Numbered from the stretch's first letter, positions 26,602-36,488 are shown. The stretch is DNA of 46,621 bases from Pseudomonadota bacterium (GCA_016704655.1 JADIZR010000018.1:1-46621), one strand, 5' to 3'. A program made the numbers and translations. The notes: generated by a model from the letters alone, not told the origin.

Positions 26602-27501
26602 ATGCCGATCGCGGAAGGCAACGGGCTCCGGTTCGATTACCAGTCGTTCGGCGCGCTGGACGCGCCGGCGATCCTGCTGATCCAGGGCCTCGGCATGCCA
26701 GCCGCGATGTGGCCCGACGTCTTCGTCGAGACCCTGGTAGCCGAAGGCTACCGGGTCGTGACGTTCGACAACCGCGATTGCGGCGGCTCGTCTCGCATGG
26801 TGGATGCCGGCGTGCCGGACATTGCCCGGGCGATGACGCGAGCGCTGCTGCGCCGGCCAGTCCCGGCGCCCTACAACCTGGACGACATGGCAGCGGACAC
26901 GCAGGTCGTGCTCGATGCGGCGGGCATCGAGCGTGCGCACGTGGTCGGCGTCTCGATGGGAGGCATGATTGCGCAGGTCTTCGCGGCGACGCGCCCGCAA
27001 CGGGTCCGCACCTTGACCTCGATCATGTCCACTACGGGCAATCCGCGGCCCGGCATCGCGCTCGGCAAAGCCCGGGCGTTACGCGCATTGTTGAAACGGC
27101 CACCGCGCAACCCGACCCTCGAGCAGGCCGTCGATCACCTGTTGTTCGTGTTCGGTGTCATCGGCAGCCCGGGCTTTCAGCAACACGCCGCGCAGCTGCG
27201 CCCGCACTTCGAGCGGGTCGCACGCCGCGGCCTGTATCCGGCCGGCACGTCGCGCCAGCTCGCGGCGATCCTCGCGTCGGGCGACCGGCGCGAAGTGCTG
27301 CATGGAATCACGGCACCCACGCTGGTGATCCACGGTGCGGACGATCCGCTGGTGCGCATAGCTGCCGGACGCGACACGGCCGCGAACATTCACGGCGCGC
27401 GACTCAAGATCATTCCCGGGATGGGCCACGACTTCCCGCCGGCGCTCATGACCGGCATCGCCGTGATGATCGCGGAGCACTGCCGCTCAGACCACGGCTG
27501 A
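26602..27501 (+). CDS. Alpha/beta hydrolase
   Basis: A 299-residue hydrolase. The nucleophile elbow is GVSMGGM, the oxyanion region is ILLIQGLGMPAAMW, the acid is in HGADDPL and the catalytic His is in GMGHDFP. This is the pattern of esterase-like hydrolases related to aclacinomycin methylesterase RdmC and polyketide-tailoring esterases. The substrate is unknown. It follows the FKBP gene by 13 bases and may share its transcript. The last 15 bases overlap the end of the convergent DUF3482 gene. Confidence 0.9.
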   Translation: MPIAEGNGLRFDYQSFGALDAPAILLIQGLGMPAAMWPDVFVETLVAEGYRVVTFDNRDCGGSSRMVDAGVPDIARAMTRALLRRPVPAPYNLDDMAADTQVVLDAAGIERAHVVGVSMGGMIAQVFAATRPQRVRTLTSIMSTTGNPRPGIALGKARALRALLKRPPRNPTLEQAVDHLLFVFGVIGSPGFQQHAAQLRPHFERVARRGLYPAGTSRQLAAILASGDRREVLHGITAPTLVIHGADDPLVRIAAGRDTAANIHGARLKIIPGMGHDFPPALMTGIAVMIAEHCRSDHG

Positions 27502-28992
27502 CTCAGCCTGCTCCGTCGACGCGAGCCTGCCGCGAAAGAATGCCGCAGGCTCGGGATAAAGCTGCGTCAGCACCTCGGCGAGCAGAGTGAGAATGATCGA
27601 TTCGAGGTGGGCGTTCGACTCGCTTTCCTGTCGTACCTGCAACCACAGCGTCTCGCGCTCCGCGGCATGCCGTGCGAGCGCGGCGGAAACGACGGCCTGC
27701 CACCGCGGCGCCGGATCACTCGCGGCAAAGTCGCCACGACCCCGACCGAAATGCGCGACTGCGAGATAACGGATGATCGCCGCCCCGAGCCGAGCCGCCA
27801 GGAACTCGTCCGACCAGCGCACCATGCCGCCTGCCAACCCGCGTTCCTCGTTATAACGTTGCGCGAGCTTGCGCGCCCCGAGTGCACCGGCGATGCCACC
27901 GAGAATCGCGCCCGCTCCGAACGTCAGCCCGCCGGCAGCGACGTCCGCCGCCAGACCGCCGAGCGCACCGGTGACGAGGCCACCCCACAGACCGACCTTG
28001 TCGGCATCCGGGGCACGCTGGGTCTCGAACCCCGACGTGACTTGCCGCAGGATGTCTTCGCCGGCCGTGCCCGTGAGGCCGTGCAGCGCGACGAGTTCGG
28101 CGGTGCTGGCGCGCACGGACTCGTCGAGACGATCGAGCATGGCCTGGCGGGCACGGGATTCCTCGACACCGGGCGCGTCGGTCGCACCGCCCTGCAACGC
28201 GCGGCTCACTTTATCCGCGAGCCTGGCGTCCGGCAGTTGCACCGTGTCGTGCGCCAGGCCGTGCACTTGCCGGGCGATGACGGCGGCACTCTGCCGGAGC
28301 ACATCGAGGTCACGGCTACGCCATGCCTCGACGATCCGTTCGAACGCAGGCCGTTGCCGTTCGTCCAGGCAATCTGCAATGGCATCGAGCAGCGCGTGCT
28401 CCTGCAGCCAGCAGCGCGCGAAGGCATCGAAAGTCATGACCCGGCGCGTACCTGTCGCATCGTGCCGCTGCAGCACCGCGTTCCATCCTTCAGTCAGCTG
28501 GCGTTCGTGCGCGGCGTCGAGGCGGGTGCCGACTTGATTCAACAGCACGAGCGTCGGCTTGCCGAGCCAGTCGAGGATGTGCAGTTCCGGCTCGACATAT
28601 CCGGCGGTGGTCGGCTCCTCCGTCGCGTTGACGACGTACAGCACGACGTCCGCCGAATCACGCGCCGCTCGCATGGCCTGCTGGCTGCACCAGAACGCAC
28701 GGTCCGCGAACCGATCCCACACCTGCGAGAGAAACCAGCCAACCGGCTGGCCGCTCGCTGCCAGGCGCCGCTGCAGGCGCACGCTGTCGCCAAATCCGGG
28801 CGTGTCCCACAGCACCAGTTCATCGCCGGCCAGGCTGCGCATCAGGACGTGCGATTCGGCGACCTCGGTGACGTGGGCGCGGTCCATGACGGCGCCGATG
28901 TCACGCCGCAGCAGCGTGCGTGCCAGCGTCGTCTTGCCGACGTTCGTGTGCGACAGCAAGGCCAGGCTGACAGTCGTCACCGGATCGCTCAT
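27487..28992 (-). CDS. DUF3482-type GTPase
   Basis: About 501 residues. The N-terminal GTPase domain has a P-loop SHTNVGKTT (14-22), the switch II motif DTPGFGDS and a base-recognition motif NQVG in place of NKxD. The C-terminal half carries a long glycine-rich hydrophobic hairpin (GGLVTGALGGLAADVAAGGLTFG...) that may insert in a membrane. ATG 28992 is chosen because it overlaps the stop of the upstream DUF2868 gene as ATGA; the longer frame to 29121 is a read-back into that gene. The two families are regularly encoded as a pair; the role is unknown. Confidence 0.87.
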   Translation of the reverse strand: MSDPVTTVSLALLSHTNVGKTTLARTLLRRDIGAVMDRAHVTEVAESHVLMRSLAGDELVLWDTPGFGDSVRLQRRLAASGQPVGWFLSQVWDRFADRAFWCSQQAMRAARDSADVVLYVVNATEEPTTAGYVEPELHILDWLGKPTLVLLNQVGTRLDAAHERQLTEGWNAVLQRHDATGTRRVMTFDAFARCWLQEHALLDAIADCLDERQRPAFERIVEAWRSRDLDVLRQSAAVIARQVHGLAHDTVQLPDARLADKVSRALQGGATDAPGVEESRARQAMLDRLDESVRASTAELVALHGLTGTAGEDILRQVTSGFETQRAPDADKVGLWGGLVTGALGGLAADVAAGGLTFGAGAILGGIAGALGARKLAQRYNEERGLAGGMVRWSDEFLAARLGAAIIRYLAVAHFGRGRGDFAASDPAPRWQAVVSAALARHAAERETLWLQVRQESESNAHLESIILTLLAEVLTQLYPEPAAFFRGRLASTEQAESAVV

Positions 28993-30581
28993 GCGGCTGC
29001 ACGCCGGCAACTGCGATGCACCTGCTCGACGATTGCCTCGGGCACCTCGCTCCCGGCCGGGATCGATCCGAAATCGAGCGTGCACGCCGCGAACCCGTGC
29101 GCGTGGACGAAATCGCGCCACGCCGCACGGCGCTGCTCGATCCGGTCCGTCAGCGAGGCATCACCACCAAAATGGGCGAGGAACGGGGCTTCGTCGACGA
29201 GGACGAGCCAGCGTGAGCCGACCTTGGAATTCGCCCAGCGGTCTCGCGCCTGCTGCAGGATCCGCCCGTGGTTCTCGACCTCGGGCGTCGCGGCGAGGCT
29301 GAAGAGCAGGATTTCGAGATTACTCGCGGCACCGCTGGCGGCCGCGCTGAAGCGTTCTTCGTCGCCGTACGCAACCACAGGCGCGAATTCGATGCGGGTA
29401 TCCGCGCCGAATGCCGCACGCAGCACACGCTGCACGCCTTGATCCGAAGCAGCGGCAGGCTGGTAGGCGAAGCACGTCAGCCGCGCCGTTGGCGCAGGCA
29501 AGGCGGCATCGCTGGCACCGAGGGTACGTCGCGCGTAGGGGAGCAGGGATTCCGGCACTGCCAGCTGTGCACTGGAACGCGTCAGGCGCAGCGTTGCCGT
29601 CAGCGCCAGCAGTACACGCGGCACGACGACGTAAAGGATCGCCGTAACGGCCATGAGGTGAATCCACGGCGCCGCCGGGCCGCCGCCCTGGCCGTTGCGC
29701 CAGTGCAGTGAGGTCACCGCGGTTTCGTCCGCGGGCAGTGCAATGCCCGTGAGCACCGAGGCCGGACCGTAGATCAGCCCGAGCAGCGAGTGAACCTGCG
29801 CTGTTCCCAGGAACGTGCTCTCCCAGCCGGCTCGGTACTCGAGCGCGATGCCACGCAGGTAAAAGCCGGCGATCAGGCCGAGCGCGACGACTGCCGAGCC
29901 GAGGTGAAACAGGCGCTTGCCCTGCCACACGAGCAGCGGCTGGGCGATGGGCCACCATTCGTCGGAGAATCGGCGCAGCGCGGCCGACAGCGGCCGGTGG
30001 TAGAAAGAAGACTGCTTGATCAGCTTCGCTGCGCGCTGCCGGGTCCAACGCGCAGGCCACAGCGACCAGCCGGGCAACAGCGACGTGGCACCTGCAGACG
30101 GGGCGGATCCGCGGCGCATTGACGACACCGCCAGCGCTGCGTAGACGACCAGGTTCCACAACACCACGCCAAGCAAGGGGAACGCCAGGACTTCGATCCG
30201 CACGCGGCTGTCGAGGAGTGACAGCGCGAGACCCAGCCCGAACGCGGCAAGCAGGACGAACCCTCCCGCGCCCGCGAGTTGCGATTCGAGACTGACCGCC
30301 CTGGCAACGACGGGGTGACGCTCCGCCAGCTTCGCCCGCAAAGAGTCGGCGCGCGTTGCCAGCACCTGCCAGGCGTGAACCGCACGATCACCGTTGCCGG
30401 CCGGGTGTCGACGCAATGCATCACGCGTCGCGGCCTCGCGCTCGGCGAGCGGCAGGACCGAACCGTCCGGATCCTGCTCCTCGACGTTCTTGACCAGCAG
30501 GATCGAACGCAGGGAATTCGCGTCGTATAGTCGGATCAAACTACGGTTTTCCTGAGCTTTTCCCGGCGGCCAGTCTAGCAA
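28989..30581 (-). CDS. DUF2868-family membrane protein
   Basis: A 530-residue protein with about five membrane segments (GGFVLLAAFGLGLALSLL; LAFPLLGVVLWNLVVYAALAV; LGSAVVALGLIAGFYL; VHSLLGLIYGPASVLTGIAL; WIHLMAVTAILYVVVPRVLLAL). A soluble C-terminal domain follows (RLTCFAYQPAAASDQG ... RWLVLVDEAPFLAHFGGD). The conserved WP, FYHRPLS and 'YR.GWESTFL' segments match DUF2868. It precedes and overlaps the DUF3482 GTPase, so the two products probably act together at the inner membrane. ATG 30581 is the first start in frame. The first ~20 residues may be non-coding, because no ribosome site is seen. Confidence 0.85.
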   Translation of the reverse strand: MLDWPPGKAQENRSLIRLYDANSLRSILLVKNVEEQDPDGSVLPLAEREAATRDALRRHPAGNGDRAVHAWQVLATRADSLRAKLAERHPVVARAVSLESQLAGAGGFVLLAAFGLGLALSLLDSRVRIEVLAFPLLGVVLWNLVVYAALAVSSMRRGSAPSAGATSLLPGWSLWPARWTRQRAAKLIKQSSFYHRPLSAALRRFSDEWWPIAQPLLVWQGKRLFHLGSAVVALGLIAGFYLRGIALEYRAGWESTFLGTAQVHSLLGLIYGPASVLTGIALPADETAVTSLHWRNGQGGGPAAPWIHLMAVTAILYVVVPRVLLALTATLRLTRSSAQLAVPESLLPYARRTLGASDAALPAPTARLTCFAYQPAAASDQGVQRVLRAAFGADTRIEFAPVVAYGDEERFSAAASGAASNLEILLFSLAATPEVENHGRILQQARDRWANSKVGSRWLVLVDEAPFLAHFGGDASLTDRIEQRRAAWRDFVHAHGFAACTLDFGSIPAGSEVPEAIVEQVHRSCRRAAA

Positions 30582-30633
30582 GACCTCGCTGCCGCCAGGC
30601 CCGTGGTATTTTGCGCGGCCGAGGAGTCCCGCC

Positions 30634-32508
30634 GTGTTCCGTCGCTTCGAAAGCCTGGTCGAAACCTATCCCGACGCCAAGCCGGCTACCCCGCCGCGGA
30701 CGTTCTTTGCCTTCCTGTGGCAGTCCTCCGCCGGCCTGCGGTCGTACATCCTGCTGATGACGCTTTGCACCGCTTTCATCGGCGCGTTCGAGGCCATGCT
30801 GTTCGCGATGCTCGGACAGCTCGTCGACTGGCTGGCAAATGTCGAGCCTTCCCTGCTCTGGGCCACGCAGCGTCAGAACTTCCTGCTGTTGATCGGGGTC
30901 CTGGCCGTCAGCCCGCTGGTCGTCGGATTGTTCGCCCTGCTCAAGTACCAGGTGTTGTTCGCGAACTTCCCGATGCGGCTGCGCTGGAACTTCCACCGGC
31001 TGATGCTCGGCCAGAGCATGAGCTTCTACCAGGACGAGTTCGCGGGCCGCGTCGCGACCAAGGTGATGCAGACGGCGCTCGCCGTGCGCGACGCCTGGCT
31101 CACCGCCACGGACATCCTCGCGTTCATCGTCATCTACTTCGTGACCATGCTCGCGATCGTCGGGACATTCGACCTGCGCATGCTCGCGCCATTCGTCGGC
31201 TGGCTCGTCCTGTACTCGGCGAGCCTGGTCTACTTCGTGCCGCGCCTGGGGCAGGTCGCCGCGGCGCAGGCGGATGCGCGCTCCCTGATGACCGGGCGCG
31301 TGACCGACGCCTATACCAACGTCGCAACGGTGAAGCTGTTTTCGCATGCGAGCCGCGAAGCCAGCTTCGCACGCGCTTCGATGCAGGAGTTCATGCAGAC
31401 GGCCTACGCGCAGGGTCGCCTGGTCAGCGGATTCGAGATCACCAACCACGTCCTCAGCATGGTGTTGATCGCCGCCATCGCCGGCGTGGCTCTGTGGCTG
31501 TGGGTGCAGGGAGAAGTGGGCGTGGGCGCCGTCGCCGCCGCGAGCGCCATGGCGCTGCGCCTGAACGGGCTCGCGCACTGGATCATGTGGGAAGTCGCCT
31601 CGCTGTTCGAGCACGTCGGCACGGTCGAGGACGGCATGCGCACCTTGTCTCGCGCGCATACCGTGGTCGACGCGCCGGATGCAAAGCCACTTCGCGTCAC
31701 ACGCGGCGAAATCACCTTCGAGCACGTCACGTTCGCGTACGGCGGCAAGCGCGCCGTCGTGGACGACCTGTGCCTGCATATCCGGCCGGGCGAGAAGATC
31801 GGCCTGGTCGGGCGGTCCGGCGCCGGCAAGAGCACGATCGTGAACCTGCTGCTGCGCTTCTATGACGTCGAGCAGGGCGCGATCCCGATCGACGGGCAGA
31901 ACATTGCTCACGTGACCCAGGACAGCCTGCGCGCGCAGATCGGGATGGTCACCCAGGACACCTCGCTGCTGCATCGTTCGGTGCGGGACAACATCGTCTA
32001 CGGCCGGCCCGATGCCGGAGACGACACGATGATCGCGGCCGCCAGGCGCGCCGAGGCGCACGAATTCATCGAGAGCCTGTCCGACGTCAAGGGCCGGCGC
32101 GGTTACGACGCGCACGTCGGGGAGCGCGGCGTGAAGCTGAGCGGCGGCCAGCGGCAACGCATCGCAATTGCGCGCGTCATGCTGAAAGACGCGCCGATCC
32201 TGCTGCTCGACGAGGCCACCAGTGCGCTCGACAGCGAAGTCGAAAGCGCGATTCAGCAGAGCCTCTACCGGCTCATGGAAGGCAAGACCGTCGTGGCCAT
32301 CGCCCATCGCCTGTCCACGATCGCGGCGATGGACCGTCTCGTCGTCATGGACAGGGGTCGCATCGTCGAAGAAGGCAATCACCGTGCACTGCTGGAACAC
32401 GGCGGACTGTACGCGCGCCTGTGGGCGCACCAGAGCGGCGGCTTCCTCGGCGAGGACGCGGACGACGACGAACCCATGGCCGCGCCGCGCACTGCCGCGG
32501 CGGGCTGA
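30634..32508 (+). CDS. ABC exporter, fused permease and ATPase
   Basis: A 624-residue half-transporter. The N-terminal domain has six membrane helices (LLMTLCTAFIGAFEAMLFAML to IAAIAGVALWLWV). The C-terminal ATPase has Walker A GRSGAGKST (about 393-401), Q-loop MVTQDTSLL, signature LSGGQ (about 502), Walker B ILLLDEATSALD and the H-loop AHRLST. It most resembles the MsbA/multidrug type exporters with the 'RHxxxxLxxM.GQ..SFYQ..FAGR' coupling region. GTG 30634 is preceded by GAGGAG, a good ribosome site. The substrate is unknown. The DUF885 gene follows after 24 bases and may be co-transcribed. Confidence 0.95.
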   Translation: MFRRFESLVETYPDAKPATPPRTFFAFLWQSSAGLRSYILLMTLCTAFIGAFEAMLFAMLGQLVDWLANVEPSLLWATQRQNFLLLIGVLAVSPLVVGLFALLKYQVLFANFPMRLRWNFHRLMLGQSMSFYQDEFAGRVATKVMQTALAVRDAWLTATDILAFIVIYFVTMLAIVGTFDLRMLAPFVGWLVLYSASLVYFVPRLGQVAAAQADARSLMTGRVTDAYTNVATVKLFSHASREASFARASMQEFMQTAYAQGRLVSGFEITNHVLSMVLIAAIAGVALWLWVQGEVGVGAVAAASAMALRLNGLAHWIMWEVASLFEHVGTVEDGMRTLSRAHTVVDAPDAKPLRVTRGEITFEHVTFAYGGKRAVVDDLCLHIRPGEKIGLVGRSGAGKSTIVNLLLRFYDVEQGAIPIDGQNIAHVTQDSLRAQIGMVTQDTSLLHRSVRDNIVYGRPDAGDDTMIAAARRAEAHEFIESLSDVKGRRGYDAHVGERGVKLSGGQRQRIAIARVMLKDAPILLLDEATSALDSEVESAIQQSLYRLMEGKTVVAIAHRLSTIAAMDRLVVMDRGRIVEEGNHRALLEHGGLYARLWAHQSGGFLGEDADDDEPMAAPRTAAAG

Positions 32509-32532
32509 CGCTCACCGGTCTCCGGAAGACGC

Positions 32533-34110
32533 ATGCACAAGATCCTGTTGGCAACCATCGCGGGGTTACTCGTGACTTTCCAGCCTGCCCACGCGGCCAA
32601 TCCCGCGACCGATGCCGACAGCATCGCTGCGATCGTCGAGGATTTCGACGCGTTCAACCGTGCGAAGGATCCGATTCGTGCAGCCCAGCGCGGCGACAAG
32701 GAGGCCGCGCGCATCTGGTCGGACAATTCGCCGCCCGCGGTTGCCGCGCGCAAGGCATCGTACCTGGACTTCCAGCGTCGGTTGCAGACCCTTCCCGCTG
32801 CCGGCCTCGCCGGCGACGACGCACTCAACCGCGAACTGCTCATCGATCGCGTCAGCCTCGCGCTCGATGGTCTCGCGTTCGATGAGGAGCGCATGCCTTT
32901 CATCAGCGGCGATGGTTTCTACACGACGGCAGACTACGCCGCGCTCAACACGCCGCTCGACGACGAAGCGGCAGCGGACGCCTGGATCGCGCGGCTCGAG
33001 GCACTTCCCGCCTACTACGCGCGCGAGCAGGCCCGCAACGTCCTGCATACCAGGGTGCGGCCCGCCCAGCAGTCGTTGCTGCAGTTCCTGGAGCAGGAAT
33101 ACCTGCCGGCCGCGCGAGCGGAAATCGGCATCAGCAGCGTGCCGCAGGGGAAGGAGTACTACGCGTACCTCGCCCGTCGGCACACTTCGACGGCGAAGAC
33201 ACCGGCCGAGATTCACGCGCTCGGCGAAAGCGAAGTGAAGCGCATCCGGGCGCGCATGGACCAGGCGATTGCACAGACGGGTTTCGCCGGTACGTTCCAG
33301 GCGTTTCTTGCGTCGGTGCGCAAAGACCCGCGGTTCTATGTGGGCGCAGCCGCTTACGGCGAGAAAGCCAGCGAGATCGCAAAGCGCGCCGATTTCGCCA
33401 TGCCGAAGTACTTCGGCAAGCTGCCACGCCTGTCGTACGGCGTGCTGCCGATGCCGGCCGGCCTCGAAAGCAGCGCCAACGGTTACCTGCCCGGCTCGCC
33501 CGAGCAGGGTGTCGCAGGCATGGTGGTCTACAAGCCCTGGATGGCTGAGAAGATGCCCACCTTCGGCCTCGCGGCCTGGGTGCTGCACGAAGGCGTGCCG
33601 GGGCACCACCACCAGATCTCGCTGAGCCAGGAACTCACCGACCTGCCGGAGTTCCGGCGCGCCGATGACGTGACCGCCTACGTCGAAGGCTGGGGACTTT
33701 ACTCAGAGTACCTGGGCGAGGAGATGGGGATCTATCGCGATCCGTACGAGCAGTTCGGCCGGCTGTCGCTGGAAATCTGGCGCGCGTGCCGACTGGTCGT
33801 CGACACGGGCATGCACGTGATGGGCTGGTCGCGCGAACGTGCGATGGCCTGCCTGCAGGAAAACAGTGCGCTCGCCCCGGCGGAGATCGAGTTCGAAGTC
33901 GACCGCTACATCGCGTGGCCCGGCCAGGCGCTGGCGTACAAGATCGGCGAATTGAAAATCATCGAACTGCGCCAGCGGGCCGCAACGCGGCTCGGGGTGA
34001 AGTTCGACCTGCGCGAATTTCATGACCTGGTCCTGGGCGCCGGACCAATGCCGCTCGACCTGCTAGAAGCCCGCGTCGATCGCTGGATCGAGGCACGGGC
34101 AGTTCGCTGA
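32533..34110 (+). CDS. DUF885-family secreted protein, putative zinc metallopeptidase
   Basis: A 525-residue protein with a signal peptide (LLATIAGLLVTFQPAHA) and the DUF885 core. The motif HEGVPGHHHQ (352-361) resembles an HExxH-type metal site, and TAYVEGWGLYSEYLGEE and IAWPGQALAYKIGELKI are typical of the family. These segments place it among thermolysin-like gluzincin relatives, but no activity is proven for most members. ATG 32533 follows CCGGAAGACGC. It is probably periplasmic. Confidence 0.92.
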   Translation: MHKILLATIAGLLVTFQPAHAANPATDADSIAAIVEDFDAFNRAKDPIRAAQRGDKEAARIWSDNSPPAVAARKASYLDFQRRLQTLPAAGLAGDDALNRELLIDRVSLALDGLAFDEERMPFISGDGFYTTADYAALNTPLDDEAAADAWIARLEALPAYYAREQARNVLHTRVRPAQQSLLQFLEQEYLPAARAEIGISSVPQGKEYYAYLARRHTSTAKTPAEIHALGESEVKRIRARMDQAIAQTGFAGTFQAFLASVRKDPRFYVGAAAYGEKASEIAKRADFAMPKYFGKLPRLSYGVLPMPAGLESSANGYLPGSPEQGVAGMVVYKPWMAEKMPTFGLAAWVLHEGVPGHHHQISLSQELTDLPEFRRADDVTAYVEGWGLYSEYLGEEMGIYRDPYEQFGRLSLEIWRACRLVVDTGMHVMGWSRERAMACLQENSALAPAEIEFEVDRYIAWPGQALAYKIGELKIIELRQRAATRLGVKFDLREFHDLVLGAGPMPLDLLEARVDRWIEARAVR

Positions 34111-34153
34111 GGCCCGCGCCGCACGCGACAACTGCAGCGCCTCGCGGCTGAGG

Positions 34154-35092
34154 TCAGCGCTCGAACTCGACCGTGACGTGCACGAGCTCCTCGTGCACCG
34201 CGAGCGCCGAGCGCACTTCGGCGGCATGCATCGCCTGCGATTCGGCCAGGTGCACGATGCAGGCGTACTTCCCCCGCCCCACCCGCCACACGTGCAGGTC
34301 GCGCAATTGCGGCGGGCCGGGCAGCGCGGCGATGACCTCGCGCACCTCCTGCACCACCGGTGAATCCATTTCGGCATCGAGCAGCACGCGACCCGTATCA
34401 CGCAGCAGGCCGATTGCCCAGCGTCCTACCAGCACGGTGCCGACGATCCCCATCACCGGGTCGAGCCAGTTCGCACCGAGGTACTTGCCGCCCACCAGCG
34501 CGATGATCGCCAGCACGGAAGTGGCGGCGTCCGCCACGACGTGGAGGTAGGCCGAGCGCAGGTTCAGGTCTTGATGGTGCGCGTGGCCGTCGTGACCGTG
34601 TGCGTGATGATCGTGGTCGTGATGCTGATGACCCGAATCGTGTCCCGTCGACAACAGCCAGGCCGACAGCACGTTGACCGCGAGACCGAGAATGGCGACC
34701 GGAATGGCCTCGTCGAAACGGATGGGCGCCGGGTTGAAGAGCCGGGACACCGACTCGATCCCCATGTACGCGGCCACACCGACCAGGAACACGGCGCTGG
34801 TGTAGCCGCCGAGCACCTCGATCTTCCACGTGCCGAACGCGAAGCGCGGGTCGTGGGCATGACGTCGCGCCAGGTAATACGCGCCCGCCGAGACACCCAG
34901 CGCCAACGCGTGCGAACTCATGTGCCAGCCATCGGCCAGCAACGCCATGGAGCCGAGCACGGTGCCCGCGGCGATCTCGACGACCATCATCACGAGCGTG
35001 AGCCACATCACCTGGCGCGTGCGACGCTCGGCGATGGGATTGCTGGTGTCGAAAACGTGGACGTGAGCGTCGTGGCGGCCGGTAGGCGACAT
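34154..35092 (-). CDS. dmeF: Cation diffusion facilitator, DmeF-like
   Basis: About 312 residues with six membrane helices. The metal-site motifs are in MALLADGWHMSSHALAL and LRSAYLHVVADAATSVLAI, and the cytosolic His-rich loop HDSGHQHHDHDHHAHGHDGH sits between helices 4 and 5. The C-terminal cytosolic domain is short. DmeF-type pumps export Co, Ni, Zn or Cd by proton antiport. ATG 35092 (MSPTGRHDAHVHVFD) matches family N-termini in length; the ATG at 35146, with an AGCGG upstream, is also possible. It is convergent with the DUF885 gene, and no metal regulator is adjacent. Confidence 0.9.
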   Translation of the reverse strand: MSPTGRHDAHVHVFDTSNPIAERRTRQVMWLTLVMMVVEIAAGTVLGSMALLADGWHMSSHALALGVSAGAYYLARRHAHDPRFAFGTWKIEVLGGYTSAVFLVGVAAYMGIESVSRLFNPAPIRFDEAIPVAILGLAVNVLSAWLLSTGHDSGHQHHDHDHHAHGHDGHAHHQDLNLRSAYLHVVADAATSVLAIIALVGGKYLGANWLDPVMGIVGTVLVGRWAIGLLRDTGRVLLDAEMDSPVVQEVREVIAALPGPPQLRDLHVWRVGRGKYACIVHLAESQAMHAAEVRSALAVHEELVHVTVEFER

Positions 35093-35171
35093 GCGGGAAC
35101 CCGTGCGGTCGTGCACCACCCACGGCGGCGCTGCGACGCGCTGCATTATGCCGCTTTTCCGCCAGCCGACC

Positions 35172-36401
35172 TCAGCCCGAGATGCTGCCCTTCAGCGCCT
35201 TGGCGATCGTCCACTTGGCCAGCTGGGACATGTGCACCTCGTCGGGACCGTCCGCAAGTCGTACGTAGCGGCCGTAGCCGAACGCCGCGGGGATCGGGGT
35301 GTCCTGGCACAGCCCCATGGCACCGTGCGCCTGCATCGCGCGGTCACAGACGTTCTGGCACATCTGCGGCGCGACGATCTTGATCATCGAGATGAGGTCT
35401 GCCGCGCCGCGGTTGCCTTCGCGATCCATCTTGTCCGCCGCGGCGAGCGTGAGCAGGCGGGCCTGCTCGATCTCGCAGCGTGACCGCGCGATCGCTTCGC
35501 GCAAGCTGCCCTGTTCGCTCAGCTTGCGCCCGAAAGCTACGCGTGAGTCCGCTCGCCGGCACATCAGTTCGAGCGCGCGCTGCGCAGCCCCGATGAGGCG
35601 CATGCAATGGTGAATGCGGCCGGGGCCGAGCCGGCCCTGTGCGATCTCGAAGCCGCGCCCCTCGCCCACCAGCAGATTCGACGCCGGCACCCGCACGCCC
35701 TCGAGCGCGACTTCGCCGTGACCGCTCGGTGAGTGCACTTCTCCGAACACCTTGAGCGGACGGACGAGACGCACACCCGGGGCACGCATCGGCACCAGGA
35801 TCATGGACTGCTGCGAGTGCTTCGGGCCATCGAAGCGTGTCTTGCCCATGACGATCAGGATTTCGCACTCGGGATGATAGATGTTGCTCGACCACCACTT
35901 GCGACCGGTGACGACGTAGTCATCGCCGTCGCGGACGATCGAGCATTCGATGTTAGTCGCGTCGGACGAAGCCACCGCCGGTTCGGTCATCAGGAAGGCC
36001 GAGCGGATGCGTCCCTCCAGCAATGGAGTGAGCCACTGCGCCTGCTGGTCCGCGTTGCCGTAGCGCGCCAGGACTTCCATGTTGCCGGTGTCCGGGGCGT
36101 TGCAATTGAAGACGGTGGAGGGCCAGTCCACTCGCCCCATGAGTTCCGCGAGCGGTGCGTACTCGAGATTGGTCAGGCCCGGGCTCCAGGGCTCGTATTC
36201 GTGCGGCAGGAACAGGTTCCAGAGTCCGGCGTCGCGCGCGCTGGCCTTGAGCCCTTCGACCATGGGCGGGACGATCCAGCGCTGCGCCGGATCCTGCACG
36301 AACTCCTCGTACTCGGCCTCGGCCGGGAAGACGTGCGCCTGCATGAAGTCGTCGACGCGGCGCATCAGTTCGCGCGTGCGGGGGCTGTGTTCGAAATCCA
36401 T
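35172..36401 (-). CDS. Acyl-CoA dehydrogenase, ACAD10/11-like
   Basis: A 409-residue flavoprotein. It has the FAD-binding segment SAFLMTEPAVASSDATNIEC, WWSSN, and the C-terminal helical domain RVAFGRKLSEQGSLREAIARSR ... MQAHGAMGLCQDTPI ... RLADGPDEVH. Where classic enzymes have the catalytic Glu, this group has Asp in ADGPDE, as in ACAD10/11-type enzymes that act on branched or hydroxylated acyl-CoA. The reaction is alpha,beta-dehydrogenation of an acyl-CoA. It is divergent from a LysR regulator, with 90 bp between, and may be its target. The substrate is not predictable. Confidence 0.93.
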   Translation of the reverse strand: MDFEHSPRTRELMRRVDDFMQAHVFPAEAEYEEFVQDPAQRWIVPPMVEGLKASARDAGLWNLFLPHEYEPWSPGLTNLEYAPLAELMGRVDWPSTVFNCNAPDTGNMEVLARYGNADQQAQWLTPLLEGRIRSAFLMTEPAVASSDATNIECSIVRDGDDYVVTGRKWWSSNIYHPECEILIVMGKTRFDGPKHSQQSMILVPMRAPGVRLVRPLKVFGEVHSPSGHGEVALEGVRVPASNLLVGEGRGFEIAQGRLGPGRIHHCMRLIGAAQRALELMCRRADSRVAFGRKLSEQGSLREAIARSRCEIEQARLLTLAAADKMDREGNRGAADLISMIKIVAPQMCQNVCDRAMQAHGAMGLCQDTPIPAAFGYGRYVRLADGPDEVHMSQLAKWTIAKALKGSISG

Positions 36402-36472
36402 GACGCGTGCTCCAGGGTGGGTCTAGCCGCCAGTGTAGGCCTGTCATGGCATTTCCATAGTGCAATGTTTTA

Positions 36473-36488
36473 ATGAATAATCATTCAT
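36473..36488. promoter_or_regulatory. Candidate LysR-type binding box
   Basis: The palindrome atgaataatcattcat (arms ATGAAT and ATTCAT, T-N11-A form) is in the AT-rich divergent gap between the acyl-CoA dehydrogenase and the LysR gene, a few bases before the LysR ATG. Its position suits autoregulation and control of the dehydrogenase. Confidence 0.45.

Noticed and set aside
30541..32430. 629-codon frame antisense to the ABC exporter
   Set aside because: His/Arg/Gln-rich shadow; the plus-strand gene has all ABC motifs.
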